DNA from: an uncultured Rubripirellula sp.
Lineage (GTDB): Bacteria; Planctomycetota; Planctomycetia; Pirellulales; Pirellulaceae
Assembly: GCA_938075415.1 (NCBI GenBank)
Contig: CALJHC010000040.1
Span: 1 to 64,000 of the forward strand
Direction: 5' to 3'
DNA length: 64,000 nucleotides
In this document: piece after piece, positions 19,340-28,733 of the stretch
Position numbering within the stretch: position 1 is the first letter of the stretch
Layout of the letters: every line of letters begins with the position of its first letter
Notes under the pieces: model-generated
Databases searched by the model: none
What the model was told of the DNA's origin: nothing
Seen by the model: the letters and a program-made list of their open reading frames with translations, nothing else
Made by a program: the position numbers and the translations under genes

Positions 19340-20779
19340 ATGAAGTCGAATCATTCACCACTGACCGCCATTGTGTTTGTGCTCGCGGTCTTGGCTCTTG
19401 TTAGCTCGGTCAGGGCGGATCAAGCAGGAGTGTCAGTCGATAAGAAAAAGCCCAATGTTGTCCTGATCTACATCGATGACTTGGGCTACGGTGATATTGG
19501 TGCCTACGGGTGTAAAGACATCCCCACACCGAATATTGATCAGTTGGCTACCGAGGGTGTGCGTTGCACGGCGTCTTACATCACGAATCCACCGTGCTGT
19601 CCCAGTCGCTGCAGTTTGGTCATGGGGCAGTATGGACAACGCTTTGGCAAATACGGGATGTCCCGAGGTTTACCAATCCCCAGGGATCGTCCAACGATTG
19701 CACAGTTCCTGCAAAATGCGGGATACCTCACCGGACAGATTGGCAAATGGGACATCGGAACGAAAAGTCAGGGACCTTTTTACACCGGATTCCAAGAGGT
19801 TGCCGCCAATCCTCCGAGAAAAAAATATACCAAGTCGGAGATTGCGGAATTGCCCAAAAAGGTTGGAGACGCAATCAAACGGAAGGGCGGGAAATCCAAA
19901 TATTTTTGTGTCAACGAATCAGGTGAAACCATGTGGTTGACTGACTACGACGGCGACATGATGACCAGATTTATTGACAATCATCAAGACGAGCCATTTT
20001 TTCTTTACTGGTCACCCGAAGCGGTCCATTCACCGAGCATTGAGTCACCCGAGTATTTGATGCGGAGGACGACCGCCGAAGGTAACAGACGCAAGCTTGC
20101 CGGTGCGATTGTTTCAGTCGATGACCAAGTTGGCAAACTGATCAAGGCGTTAGAAAAGCACAATCTCAGAGAAAACACACTTGTTATTTTCTCCAGCGAT
20201 AATGGTGCCAACGGGGGTGAAGGAGGTTCATCAAGTCCTTACACCGGCGGCAAAGGATCGGGGACGCAAAAAGAAGGCTGGGTTCGAGTACCGACCATCT
20301 TTTCAATGCCAGGAACGTTACCCGTTGGTAAACAGTTTGACGGCTTGATCGCCAACTTCGATTTCTACTCGACCGTTGCTGCACTGGTCGGTGCGAAGGC
20401 ACCAGATCACTGCGATGGTGTGGATTTATTTCCTTACTTGCGAGGTGACGTGGCCGGTGATCCACATCAGTATTTATTTTGGCTCAACAATGAGCCCGGT
20501 GACGCCGTCCGCCGACACTTAATCGCGGTCCGCTGGAAAGATTGGCGGTTGTATAAAAAGTACCAGAAGGACCCGTGGCAACTTTTTAACCTCGAGTCTG
20601 ATCCGCGTGAAGAGAAGAACGTTGCCGCGCGGCATCCGCAAATTGTGCGACAAATGGCCGCTCAGCACGCAGCCTGGGAAAAAACGCTTGAGCCCCTGAG
20701 GGAAATCCCTGAAATCAATAAACAACTGCCGGTCATTCCCGACGGTTTTGGCTGGACAACTTGCCTCGGTTTTCTTTGA
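19340..20779 (+). CDS. Secreted sulfatase, CCPSR type
   Basis: A 479-residue sulfatase of the alkaline-phosphatase fold. The ATG at 19340 opens a signal peptide (MKSNHSPLTAIVFVLAVLAL); a GTG at 19304 and an ATG at 19325 are alternatives. The metal-binding start is VVLIYIDDLGYGD. The formylglycine motif is CCPSR with the modified Cys at residue 86, followed by CSLVMGQ where the usual TG is MG. A FSSDNGANGG segment gives further metal ligands. It should cleave sulfate esters from a sugar or polysaccharide after Cys-to-formylglycine conversion by an enzyme not encoded here. It sits between an acetylesterase and an alpha/beta hydrolase on the same strand, and a second sulfatase lies 5.5 kb downstream. 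Confidence 0.93.
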   Translation: MKSNHSPLTAIVFVLAVLALVSSVRADQAGVSVDKKKPNVVLIYIDDLGYGDIGAYGCKDIPTPNIDQLATEGVRCTASYITNPPCCPSRCSLVMGQYGQRFGKYGMSRGLPIPRDRPTIAQFLQNAGYLTGQIGKWDIGTKSQGPFYTGFQEVAANPPRKKYTKSEIAELPKKVGDAIKRKGGKSKYFCVNESGETMWLTDYDGDMMTRFIDNHQDEPFFLYWSPEAVHSPSIESPEYLMRRTTAEGNRRKLAGAIVSVDDQVGKLIKALEKHNLRENTLVIFSSDNGANGGEGGSSSPYTGGKGSGTQKEGWVRVPTIFSMPGTLPVGKQFDGLIANFDFYSTVAALVGAKAPDHCDGVDLFPYLRGDVAGDPHQYLFWLNNEPGDAVRRHLIAVRWKDWRLYKKYQKDPWQLFNLESDPREEKNVAARHPQIVRQMAAQHAAWEKTLEPLREIPEINKQLPVIPDGFGWTTCLGFL

Positions 20780-20898
20780 GATCGATAGAGATGACCAAGA
20801 AAGTTGCTGAGTTCGTATCGCGTGATGGGATCGGAGATGGATTTCTGAACGCAAATTGATTGCACAGTGTCAAAATCACCAACCTGCCCGAGATCAAG

Positions 20899-22725
20899 AT
20901 GCAGCTTTTTAGAATCTTCTTACTCACTAATCTACTGAACCTGTCGCTGTGTGGAAACGAAACGTTCCAACCTTACAAGACGGTCGGTGATGTACCCCGA
21001 GACGCAGTCGAGCTATGGAGAGGCTACGACGCTAGGGCCGAGCCACTTGATGTACGCATCATCAAGCAGTGGAGTGAGGATGGAATCGTTACTCGTTACG
21101 TGACCTTCAGGGTCGGAACGTTCAAGGGAGCGGAGTCCCGAATTGCGGCTTATTATTCTTACCCGGATAATGGCGCAAAGAATGCAGGCTTTGTCTGGAG
21201 TCATGGTGGTGGGCAGCGAGCAGAGCGGAATCGAGGACGGTATTTTGCCACGCAGGGCTACGCCACGGTTGACATCAATTGGCTCGGTCGTCCGATGGAA
21301 AGCGACATCGAAATCAACACCGACTGGGGAAAAGTAGATCCCACGCAAGGTCCCCGTTTTTACTCCAAAGCCTTGCGTTCAGGATGGAAACGGAATTTAC
21401 AGCCGGATGAGTTTTCGATTGACCCGGTTGCCAGCCCTCGAAATGCTAACTGGTTCCTTTTGGCAGTCGCTGCACGTCGCGCCATCACCTTCCTCGAGCA
21501 GCAACCCGAAGTCAACGCATCACAACTTGGTTTTTCCGGTTTCTCCATGGGGGGAATGATCACCGCTTTGACGGCGACGGATGAAAGACTCAAAGCGGTG
21601 GCTCCGTTCGTTGGAGGCACCGGTTTCAAGCATCTCAACTTTCCTGGGGATGTACGTGGTAGTGGCAGTGGGGCGCATTTTAAAGACACGGATCTTTACA
21701 GCAAAACGATTGATGCGAGCGCCTATTGGCCATTTGTCAAATGCCCGGTCATGTTCATCAGTTCATCGAACGACTTTCATTCTGCGTTCGATCGCATTTA
21801 TCAATCAATGGCTCTGTTGAAGCACCCCAACTGGCGTGTCAGCACCAATATGCATCAGAACCACGGCCCTGGGCCGGAGCAGTGGGTACTGTTGAACCAA
21901 TGGTTTGACCAATATCTGAGGGGATTGAATCCTTCCATTCCGCCCACACCACCTTCAACATTTTCTGTCAGCGACGGCCTCGCAACCTTTACGGTCACAC
22001 CCAAGAACCAAGACAGATTGTTGGACACGGAAGTCTATTTCAGCTATGACCCCAATAGTCGGACGCGTTTCTGGAACCACGCCAGTACTCAAAAAACTGG
22101 CGACACGTGGTCGGTTCAAATACCAGTGCATGAAAATCTTCCTCTGTACGTGTTTTCTCTGTGTCGTTACCGACTCAATCAACCTGTTCAACTCCAGCGT
22201 GAGCAAACAGCAACGTTTGCCCTGAACTCGTTGGAGCATGCCTTGATTCCTGAGATCGTGGATCGAAAGCAACTTTCACAACTGCCCAAAACACGTGATG
22301 TATTTGAGGACTTTCAGTTCGGAACCCGGGATTGGTCCAGTCGGGACCAACGCAGCATCAAGACCTATAAATTCCAGACTCCTGACCTTGATCGGTCGGA
22401 TAGTAATCAGCTCTCAATCCGGCTCAACCCCCGGGGGAAAAGACTCGCACTGCGTTTGAACGCGGGAAGCAAATTTTTAAGTCAGGAAAATAATCTTGGT
22501 GACTTTTCGTACGTGATAAATTTGCTGAGCAACGAACCGCAGGAAATTCTGGTTAACCGTCATGATTTCAAAAGCACTGAGGGTAAAACACTTGAATGGT
22601 CCAAGGTTGCAACCTTTGAGGTCACGCTTGTGGACCGCGATACAAACGAGAAGGTCATGCTGACTTCCAAAGCAGGCCAGGGGTTCATTGAGTCAATCAA
22701 ACTGAAGAAGATCGACAACCAATGA
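20899..22725 (+). CDS. Secreted alpha/beta hydrolase (acetyl-esterase/dienelactone-hydrolase-like)
   Basis: A 608-residue protein. The ATG at 20899 is chosen over the TTG at 20860 because it starts a short signal peptide (MQLFRIFLLTNLLNLSLCG). The oxyanion-side strand is GFVWSHGGGQ, the nucleophile elbow is GFSMGG with Ser216, and later acid and base candidates lie in SSNDFH and NHGPGPEQW. The C-terminal 200 residues form a beta-rich module, perhaps carbohydrate-binding (ends with a GQGFIESIKLKK strand). It follows the sulfatase after 119 bp on the same strand, so joint expression is plausible. The likely role is de-esterification of a glycan or peptide side chain; the substrate is unknown. 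Confidence 0.8.
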   Translation: MQLFRIFLLTNLLNLSLCGNETFQPYKTVGDVPRDAVELWRGYDARAEPLDVRIIKQWSEDGIVTRYVTFRVGTFKGAESRIAAYYSYPDNGAKNAGFVWSHGGGQRAERNRGRYFATQGYATVDINWLGRPMESDIEINTDWGKVDPTQGPRFYSKALRSGWKRNLQPDEFSIDPVASPRNANWFLLAVAARRAITFLEQQPEVNASQLGFSGFSMGGMITALTATDERLKAVAPFVGGTGFKHLNFPGDVRGSGSGAHFKDTDLYSKTIDASAYWPFVKCPVMFISSSNDFHSAFDRIYQSMALLKHPNWRVSTNMHQNHGPGPEQWVLLNQWFDQYLRGLNPSIPPTPPSTFSVSDGLATFTVTPKNQDRLLDTEVYFSYDPNSRTRFWNHASTQKTGDTWSVQIPVHENLPLYVFSLCRYRLNQPVQLQREQTATFALNSLEHALIPEIVDRKQLSQLPKTRDVFEDFQFGTRDWSSRDQRSIKTYKFQTPDLDRSDSNQLSIRLNPRGKRLALRLNAGSKFLSQENNLGDFSYVINLLSNEPQEILVNRHDFKSTEGKTLEWSKVATFEVTLVDRDTNEKVMLTSKAGQGFIESIKLKKIDNQ

Positions 22726-23010
22726 GACAGATTGGCTTGTTTTGTAAGCATCCGGGATCCATCACCGGAGGATTGCTTCATTTATCCTACTTGGATCATA
22801 AAGTCGATTGTCGCGTGCCCCGGGCCAAAACAAAGCTTTGGACGAATCAGGATAGCCTGGGATTGGGTCCAACCTGCCGCTGCACGAACGACGAGATTAA
22901 CAACTGCCAATCCAGTGAAAGAATTTTCTATCAGGTTTGGCAATTGATGCTAGTCAATCGATAGATTGCACACTGAATTGATCAGAGTAGGACCGCACTG
23001 AATTGTATTT

Positions 23011-23940
23011 TTATCGGCGCACGGTGGTGGATGTCGATTGGTCAGCGAGCCACTGCGTGATCTTGTTGGTGACCAAATCCGGAGCGTCCTGCTGCACAAA
23101 ATGACCTGCGTTTGGAACCGTTACGAGAGTGAACGTATTGTTGATGTGACGCCAAGTTCCATTGAGTCCTTCAGAGAGAAGGGCGGTGTCCTGCAGGCCG
23201 TGAATCATCAGAACCGGACACTGAACTTTTGGGAAATCGGTTTGCTCAGTGTACGGCTCTCTTGGGTAGTTAGCTTTGTAATAGTTCAGCATTCCACTTA
23301 GTGACGATCTTTTCATCGCCTCGAGATAGCGTTCACGGGCCTCCGAGTCTTTGACCCAGAACGTCAGACCCTCGGCTGATAACTTGGAAGCAGCGTCTGG
23401 TTGTTGGAAACGTCTAGCGTAGGCGGATGCGGTTTGCTGTGCCGGGTTGTTCGCGAGCTCGCGGGTCAAACAGGCAGGGTGAGGCAGATTCAAGATGATT
23501 AGCTGTTGAGTCATTTTAGGATTTTGCATGGCAAATGACCAAGCGACCATGCCGCCCCAATCATGGCCAATGATTATCGCTTCAGTGCGATGGAAGTGAT
23601 TGATGACGGATTTGACGTCGCTGACCAGTTTTGGCATCGCGTAATCCTCTTCCGCGTCAGGTTGATCGCTTTTGTTGAAACCTCGCATGTCGATCGCCAC
23701 CACCTGATAGTTTTTTGCGATCGCCGGCATTTGCTTTCGCCAGGTGTACCAATAGTCGGGGAACCCGTGCAGCATCACGACCAAGGGGCCTTCGCCTGCT
23801 GTCACAAAATGAATTTTGACATCCGCGTTTTCCGCGTAACCGTGAGTGCCAAGTTCAGCCGCAACTGCTGCTGAGGTGACAGAGAAAAATAGAAGAACGG
23901 ATGCGACGCCCAAAAGCTTTCTGAAAGGAGTGTCGATCAT
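23011..23940 (-). CDS. Exported epoxide-hydrolase-like alpha/beta hydrolase
   Basis: A 309-residue protein with a signal peptide (residues 1-28, ends AAVAAEL). The [11 protein letters not shown] segment (58-68) is the oxyanion motif typical of epoxide hydrolases, and GHDWGG (125-130) carries an Asp nucleophile, Asp127, rather than Ser. The catalytic His is probably in [11 protein letters not shown] near the C-terminus. Epoxide hydrolases open an epoxide to a diol; related haloalkane dehalogenases usually have HGNP instead of HGFP, so the epoxide assignment is favoured. The export signal is unusual for this group, most of which are cytoplasmic. It is transcribed opposite to its neighbours. Confidence 0.85.
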   Translation of the reverse strand: MIDTPFRKLLGVASVLLFFSVTSAAVAAELGTHGYAENADVKIHFVTAGEGPLVVMLHGFPDYWYTWRKQMPAIAKNYQVVAIDMRGFNKSDQPDAEEDYAMPKLVSDVKSVINHFHRTEAIIIGHDWGGMVAWSFAMQNPKMTQQLIILNLPHPACLTRELANNPAQQTASAYARRFQQPDAASKLSAEGLTFWVKDSEARERYLEAMKRSSLSGMLNYYKANYPREPYTEQTDFPKVQCPVLMIHGLQDTALLSEGLNGTWRHINNTFTLVTVPNAGHFVQQDAPDLVTNKITQWLADQSTSTTVRR

Positions 23941-24787
23941 GGTTAACCCTGTTGTTGCAACAACGTGAAAGAAAGTCGTCCAGCGGGTGGCCGTTTGAAA
24001 AGGTGGTTGGGTATCCGCTGCAGGAGACTTCCTTGTCTAGCTGCCGAGCTTTGCCGGCAGATAGTGGTGTCTTTCGCTGCATCGAGTCCGAATCGTGAGG
24101 ACTAATCTACAATATGAGTTGAGTTAGACAAACAATCAGATGTCATCTTTCACTGCTTTGTTGGCGTTTGTAAGCAATCACGGAGATTCAGGAATCCGTG
24201 GTCGTTGTCGGACGCGGGTATTGATCGACACAATCGTCGAGAACAAAGTGTTGGCTGCTAGCGGTGTTCGGATCCAATCGCACTGCATGGACGTGAAGTG
24301 GCATGGGACTGCTGCGTGGTTGAAGCGGAAGCCAAGTTTTTCCAGGCCGACACCTCACATGATGTCCTGTTTTCCGACTGTTGCTGGTAACAATAGCTAG
24401 TCAAGTTCTTGCGTTTTATTGTGGTGGCTACGAGTGCGCTTTCTACCAATCGTTGTTAGCCGTGAACACAGATCAGACTGCCATTGTCAGGTGAGCGTCG
24501 ACTTGGACAATTTTTCCATATTGTCTGTGGACCATAAATGAGCTGGAGGAGGCATTTTAAATGGCGTTAAGGCCTAGCCTGAATGAACCGTTCAGGTGTT
24601 GCGAAACGCAAGGATGCCAAATATGTTCGGTTCCCTTCCTGAAAAAGCAGCAACAACTGCGAAGACACTCAAGCAGGTAAGATCTTGGCAAGGTAGACGA
24701 GAATGGAGACTGAATCCACTGCCGAGGTGTTGCGACCTGTTCTTACTTTTCCGTTGTTTTATTCCGTTATTAAATTTAATTACCGCC
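23941..24787. other. Intergenic, 850 bp, divergent
   Basis: It lies between the epoxide-hydrolase-like gene and the BNR gene and should carry promoters for both. The BNR frame extends back to a GTG at 24596, but that part has no signal-peptide character. A weak inverted repeat CCTGAA...TTCAGG lies at 24578-24596. No gene is called. Confidence 0.45.
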
Positions 24788-26185
24788 ATGCATCTCAGCG
24801 ATCTTATTTCCCCGCTAGCTCTTGGCTTGCTTTGTGTGTCTGCACCTTGGGCCGCGGGCCAGAGTGCCAATCAGAAATCGCGACCGTTTGCAGACGCAGG
24901 CAAATTTAAAATGTTGTACGACGTCAGGCAGCGCCCGCAGTCGGTTTTTCTGCATGATCGGTTGTATGTCGTTTACAACGGGGACGCCAAGCCGAGCGCA
25001 AACGGCAAGGGCAGCGCGTACCCAATGATGATTAGCTACGAGCCAGCTAGCCGGACTTTTTCTGAGCCAGTTCGACTCGGAGCGAATCGCAGTAGTGATC
25101 ATCACTTCAGCCCAATTATTTGGGCAGATGAAGACGACCACCTGCATGTGCTACACGGCTGCCACAGGACTCCTGGCAAGCATTTGATTTCGATGCATCC
25201 TGCCGTGAGGGGGCGAGCGTCCATTCATTGGCAAGAAGCGCCGCAAATCGCACCGCAGTTGTCCTACCCCACTGTTTTTCAAGTCGTTGGTGGTCGCCAG
25301 TTGATCTATTACCGCACGGGCGGTCATACAAGCTCGTGGACCTATCGGATCAGCGTTGACAATGGAAAAACCTGGGTCGGTCCCGAGAATGATGTGACGG
25401 ATCTTGATTCGAAGGGGCGTTTAGATTGGTCCTCCTATCAAACCAAACTGCCGAGTGCGGATGGAGAGCACTTGCATGTTGTTTACACCGACTATGACGA
25501 CAACAAGAATTGGCCGGACCCTAAACGGTTCTTCAATCCGCGTTATGACAGAGAGGTTTCCAATGAATGGAAGTACAACCTTTCGTACCTGAAGATCAAT
25601 CTGATCACTCAGGAGGTCTGCAATATGGATGGACGAAACATGGAAACGCCCATTGATATCGGCAACTCGAAGTCGCATTGTGAAATTTGGGACACCGAGG
25701 GACGCGGTGCAGGAGTTCCCCCTGCAGTTGTTCTTGACGAAAACGGCGATCCCGCCTTCCTGCATGTTTTGTCAGAGGAATCGTTAACATCTCATCGTTA
25801 CTATTATGTTCGTCGCGTTGCGGGTGACTGGAAACAGTCACCGATTACGCATTCTAACCATCAGTGGAACAGCGGTTATCTGTTGAGAGAGACCGATGGC
25901 TCGCTGCACGCCTACCTGATCACCGGTGCGGGTTATCTTGAGGGTGGCTACATGGATCGGCACGGCGGCGGGCGCATCGAAGAGTGGGTCTCGACTGACG
26001 AAGGAAATCGTTGGTCGAAGCGGCGTGATATTTCCCCCACGAACGAGCAGTATTCTGGTTGGCGATTTAATAATGTCCAACCAGTTGTGCGACCGGATGG
26101 AAGCGTTGTTAATGAGATGCTAATCTTCTATGGTTGGGCTGCCGAGCAAAATCCAGAAGCGACAGCTTTCCTGTTTCACGAATGA
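24788..26185 (+). CDS. Secreted BNR-repeat propeller protein, PL24/PL25-like candidate polysaccharide lyase
   Basis: A 465-residue exported beta-propeller of the BNR_4 type. The ATG at 24788 opens a signal peptide (MHLSDLISPLALGLLCV...AAGQS); the longer frame from 24596 is rejected. Asp-box-like turns occur (SVDNGKTW, STDEGNRW). His106 in SSDHHFSP, His126 in LHGCHR, Tyr160 in LSYPTVFQ and Arg176 in YYRTGG follow the order His-20-His, Tyr-16-Arg that I recall for the catalytic residues of PL24/PL25 ulvan lyases, which share this fold. A sulfatase gene follows after 61 bp. I infer a lyase acting on a sulfated uronic-acid polysaccharide; a non-catalytic sugar-binding propeller is the alternative. 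Confidence 0.72.
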   Translation: MHLSDLISPLALGLLCVSAPWAAGQSANQKSRPFADAGKFKMLYDVRQRPQSVFLHDRLYVVYNGDAKPSANGKGSAYPMMISYEPASRTFSEPVRLGANRSSDHHFSPIIWADEDDHLHVLHGCHRTPGKHLISMHPAVRGRASIHWQEAPQIAPQLSYPTVFQVVGGRQLIYYRTGGHTSSWTYRISVDNGKTWVGPENDVTDLDSKGRLDWSSYQTKLPSADGEHLHVVYTDYDDNKNWPDPKRFFNPRYDREVSNEWKYNLSYLKINLITQEVCNMDGRNMETPIDIGNSKSHCEIWDTEGRGAGVPPAVVLDENGDPAFLHVLSEESLTSHRYYYVRRVAGDWKQSPITHSNHQWNSGYLLRETDGSLHAYLITGAGYLEGGYMDRHGGGRIEEWVSTDEGNRWSKRRDISPTNEQYSGWRFNNVQPVVRPDGSVVNEMLIFYGWAAEQNPEATAFLFHE

Positions 26186-26246
26186 GATCGTTGCGAATTG
26201 CAATTAGTTTTTCTGCCCATCGAAGTTTACATTGAAGAACAAGAAC

Positions 26247-27809
26247 ATGAATATCAGAGCCTTTCCATTTCTGTTTTCGTTTTTGGGGGGCCTGCTGGTT
26301 TTTGGGAACCTGGCAGACAATGCCAATTCGCAGTCACGCCCCAACATCGTGGTGATCATGGTGGATGATATGGGTTGGTCTGATATCGGTTGCTACGGAT
26401 CAGAAATTGAGACTCCCAATATTGATCGCCTCGCCTCAGAAGGACTGCTATTCACTCAGTTTTACAATAACGCCAAGTGCACCACGACGCGGGCATCACT
26501 GCTCACCGGTCTTTACCCTCGCAATGGCGGTCGTGGTCAGGATGAATTGATCACCAGAAATATGCTCACCCTTGGCGAGGCGATGCGACACGCTGGTTAC
26601 GCAACCGGCATGTCAGGAAAATGGCACAACGGCAAGAAAGTGGGGACTCGTCCATTTGAACGCGGATTTGATGAGGCATACGGATTGTGGGACGGTTGTT
26701 GCAATTTTTTTAATCCCAAGATCCCTGATCCGGACTTCAAGGGAGGGAGAGTCCGTCCCTTCGGTCATAATGACGAAATGCTCGAGTTGGAAGATTTTCC
26801 CGATGACTATTACACAACCGACGCCTTCACCGATCACGCAATCAAAACCATCACGGCGCATTCTTCAGCAGGCAAGCCGTTTCTCCATTACCTCTCGTAC
26901 ACGGCACCTCATTATCCCCTGCATGCCAAGCCGGCCGATATTGCAAAGTACAGAGGCAGGTACGCGGCCGGCTGGGATGTTTTGCGGCAAGAGCGTTTGG
27001 CAAAGCAAGTCGAGCTCGGTCTGGTTGATGAAAACTGGGTCGTTGCTGACCGTGATGACCTTGCAAGCGAATGGCAACAGGCCAAGGGTGTCAACGAGCA
27101 ATGGCAACAGCTTCGCATGGAGGTCTATGCGGCCATGATCGACTCGGTCGATCAGAACATTGGACGCTTGCTTGATTCCCTTGATGCCATTGGGGCTGCC
27201 GAAAACACATTGGTTCTCTTCCTTTCCGATAACGGAGGGTGCGCCGAGACGCCGGGTGGAAATAATCCGCAGCATGTTCCTGGCCCAAAGGAGTTTTACA
27301 GCCATGTCGGTCCCGGCTGGGCGACGGCATCTAATACACCATGGCGTCGCTACAAGCAATATTGTCACGAAGGCGGCATCTCGACCCCGCTTTTGGCCCG
27401 TTGGCCGGCGTGTATTCAATCGGGTTCACGTTCCGATCAAGTAGGACACATCATTGACTTCCTGCCCACCTTCCTTGAGATGGCCCAACTTGATTACCCA
27501 GATCAGCATCCGGCTTTTGGCGAGAAAACCATACCGCTTGATGGAAAAACGCTTGTGCCGATTTTTAAGGGTGAGCAGCGAAAGTCCAGTGACAACCTCT
27601 ACTGGCATTGGTCGACCAACAAAGCCGTTCGACAGGGGGATTGGAAACTAGCTTGGGACAAGCATGAGAAATCTTGGGAGCTTTATGATCTTGGTGCCGA
27701 CCGCACCGAAGCTCACAACCTCGCCTCGGAACACCCCGACCTTGTCGACTCACTGGCCCGCAAATGGGATCTGTGGGCTAAAAAGACTGATATCAAAGGA
27801 AAGAAGTAG
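26247..27809 (+). CDS. Secreted sulfatase, CTTTR type
   Basis: A 520-residue sulfatase. The ATG at 26247 opens a signal peptide (MNIRAFPFLFSFLGGLLVFG); the TTG at 26232 is less likely. Metal-binding start is VVIMVDDMGWSDIG. The formylglycine site is CTTTRASLLTG with Cys78, in which the usual Pro or Ala at the third position is Thr, a variant common in planctomycete arylsulfatases. FLSDNGGCAETPGG supplies further ligands. It lies 61 bp after the BNR propeller gene, so the two probably form an operon: the lyase would cut the chain and the sulfatase remove sulfate from products. The substrate is inferred only from this pairing. Confidence 0.93.
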   Translation: MNIRAFPFLFSFLGGLLVFGNLADNANSQSRPNIVVIMVDDMGWSDIGCYGSEIETPNIDRLASEGLLFTQFYNNAKCTTTRASLLTGLYPRNGGRGQDELITRNMLTLGEAMRHAGYATGMSGKWHNGKKVGTRPFERGFDEAYGLWDGCCNFFNPKIPDPDFKGGRVRPFGHNDEMLELEDFPDDYYTTDAFTDHAIKTITAHSSAGKPFLHYLSYTAPHYPLHAKPADIAKYRGRYAAGWDVLRQERLAKQVELGLVDENWVVADRDDLASEWQQAKGVNEQWQQLRMEVYAAMIDSVDQNIGRLLDSLDAIGAAENTLVLFLSDNGGCAETPGGNNPQHVPGPKEFYSHVGPGWATASNTPWRRYKQYCHEGGISTPLLARWPACIQSGSRSDQVGHIIDFLPTFLEMAQLDYPDQHPAFGEKTIPLDGKTLVPIFKGEQRKSSDNLYWHWSTNKAVRQGDWKLAWDKHEKSWELYDLGADRTEAHNLASEHPDLVDSLARKWDLWAKKTDIKGKK

Positions 27810-28426
27810 CACAAGGCAATCCGTTGAAATTCTTCTTTGACTCACCCCGAGAAACGATGGGCGCCGATGAGTTTGTCGTTGTCGAAGCGTAAGTTCAACC
27901 GGGAATGAATCAGTTGCTGACGCTGCTCGTTCTCGAGTGATTGCCTGCACTGCCTTCCATCTCAGCTTTTCACTCGGGAACTTGCAAGCCAATGAGGGCA
28001 AGTTTGATCAGCGAGCACCCAACACGATTTTATCAGTCGTTGATTGCTTTAACTGGGTCGACTCTCATGCTGCATGAGTGGAATTTTTGGGCGTAAAAGA
28101 ACCGCTTTCACACTTGGTCTTTGATCAATCCTGACTAGCCGACCCTCGCTCAAAGTTGGGTCAACGAATCTTGGCCAATGTTGCTCGCAGTCAGAGCCAG
28201 TGTATTTGGCTTAACGTTTTCATTTGAATACTGCTTTATTTCATCAGCAAGATACAGCAGGCGAGGCATTGAGCCTTCGCCTGCATTCGATTTCACTACA
28301 AATTTGTGAGGAATGCTCACAGCGGTGCTATTTCCCTACGGGAAGGATTCTGTTGAGCAAATTCATTCGGGCCGATTTGCCTTGGTCATTTCCATGACAA
28401 CGTATTTATCGACTCGCTCCAAAACA
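27810..28426. other. Intergenic between convergent genes, 617 bp
   Basis: It lies between the convergent sulfatase and lipoprotein genes and contains the hairpin at 28257-28284. Frames found here overlap neighbouring genes or lack protein-like features. Confidence 0.45.
28257..28284. terminator. Hairpin between convergent genes, possible terminator
   Basis: GCAGGCGAGGC, a five-base loop ATTGA, then GCCTTCGCCTGC form an 11-bp stem with one bulged base. No T-run follows on either strand, so the terminator reading is weak. It lies 143 bp past the lipoprotein stop. Confidence 0.35.
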
Positions 28427-28627
28427 TCACTCTTCGGCATCTTCTCCTGCTTCCGCTTCCAAGTCAGCGTCATCCATTCCCTCAGCCTCTGCGATTGCCT
28501 GCTCGTAGGCGGCAATGTCATCCGCCGTGGCACTATCCGTCGCTCTAGCGTTTTCTTCACCACCACATCCAGCGACTAACGTCACCAATAAAACAGCGAA
28601 CAAGCAAGATAAGAGTGAAACTTTCAT
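28427..28627 (-). CDS. Small acidic lipoprotein
   Basis: A 66-residue protein with a lipoprotein signal (MKVSLLSCLFAVLLVTLVAGC, lipobox LVAGC). The mature part is short and acidic, rich in Ala, Glu and Asp (AEGMDDADLEAEAGEDAEE). It lies downstream of the DUF1559 gene on the same strand after 106 bp. A similar lipoprotein accompanies the second DUF1559 gene at 48.4 kb, so the pairing recurs in this window. The role is unknown; membrane tethering of an acidic tail near the pseudopilin-like protein is a guess. A ribosome site is suggested by GAGGTTATCGA just before the ATG. Confidence 0.75.
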   Translation of the reverse strand: MKVSLLSCLFAVLLVTLVAGCGGEENARATDSATADDIAAYEQAIAEAEGMDDADLEAEAGEDAEE

Positions 28628-28733
28628 TCGATAACCTCAAAGAAGGGTAGAAGGGGATTAGATGAATTCAAAAATAAAACGGTAACGCAAACCATTGGCT
28701 TGCGGATCATCGGCCAAGAACCATGATTGAGCG

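Noticed and set aside
23011-23940. Haloalkane dehalogenase assignment
   Set aside because: The HGFP motif fits epoxide hydrolases; dehalogenases usually have HGNP and a different halide-binding Trp context.
24596-24787. Longer N-terminus for the BNR protein
   Set aside because: The 64 extra residues lack any export signal, whereas a normal signal peptide begins at 24788.
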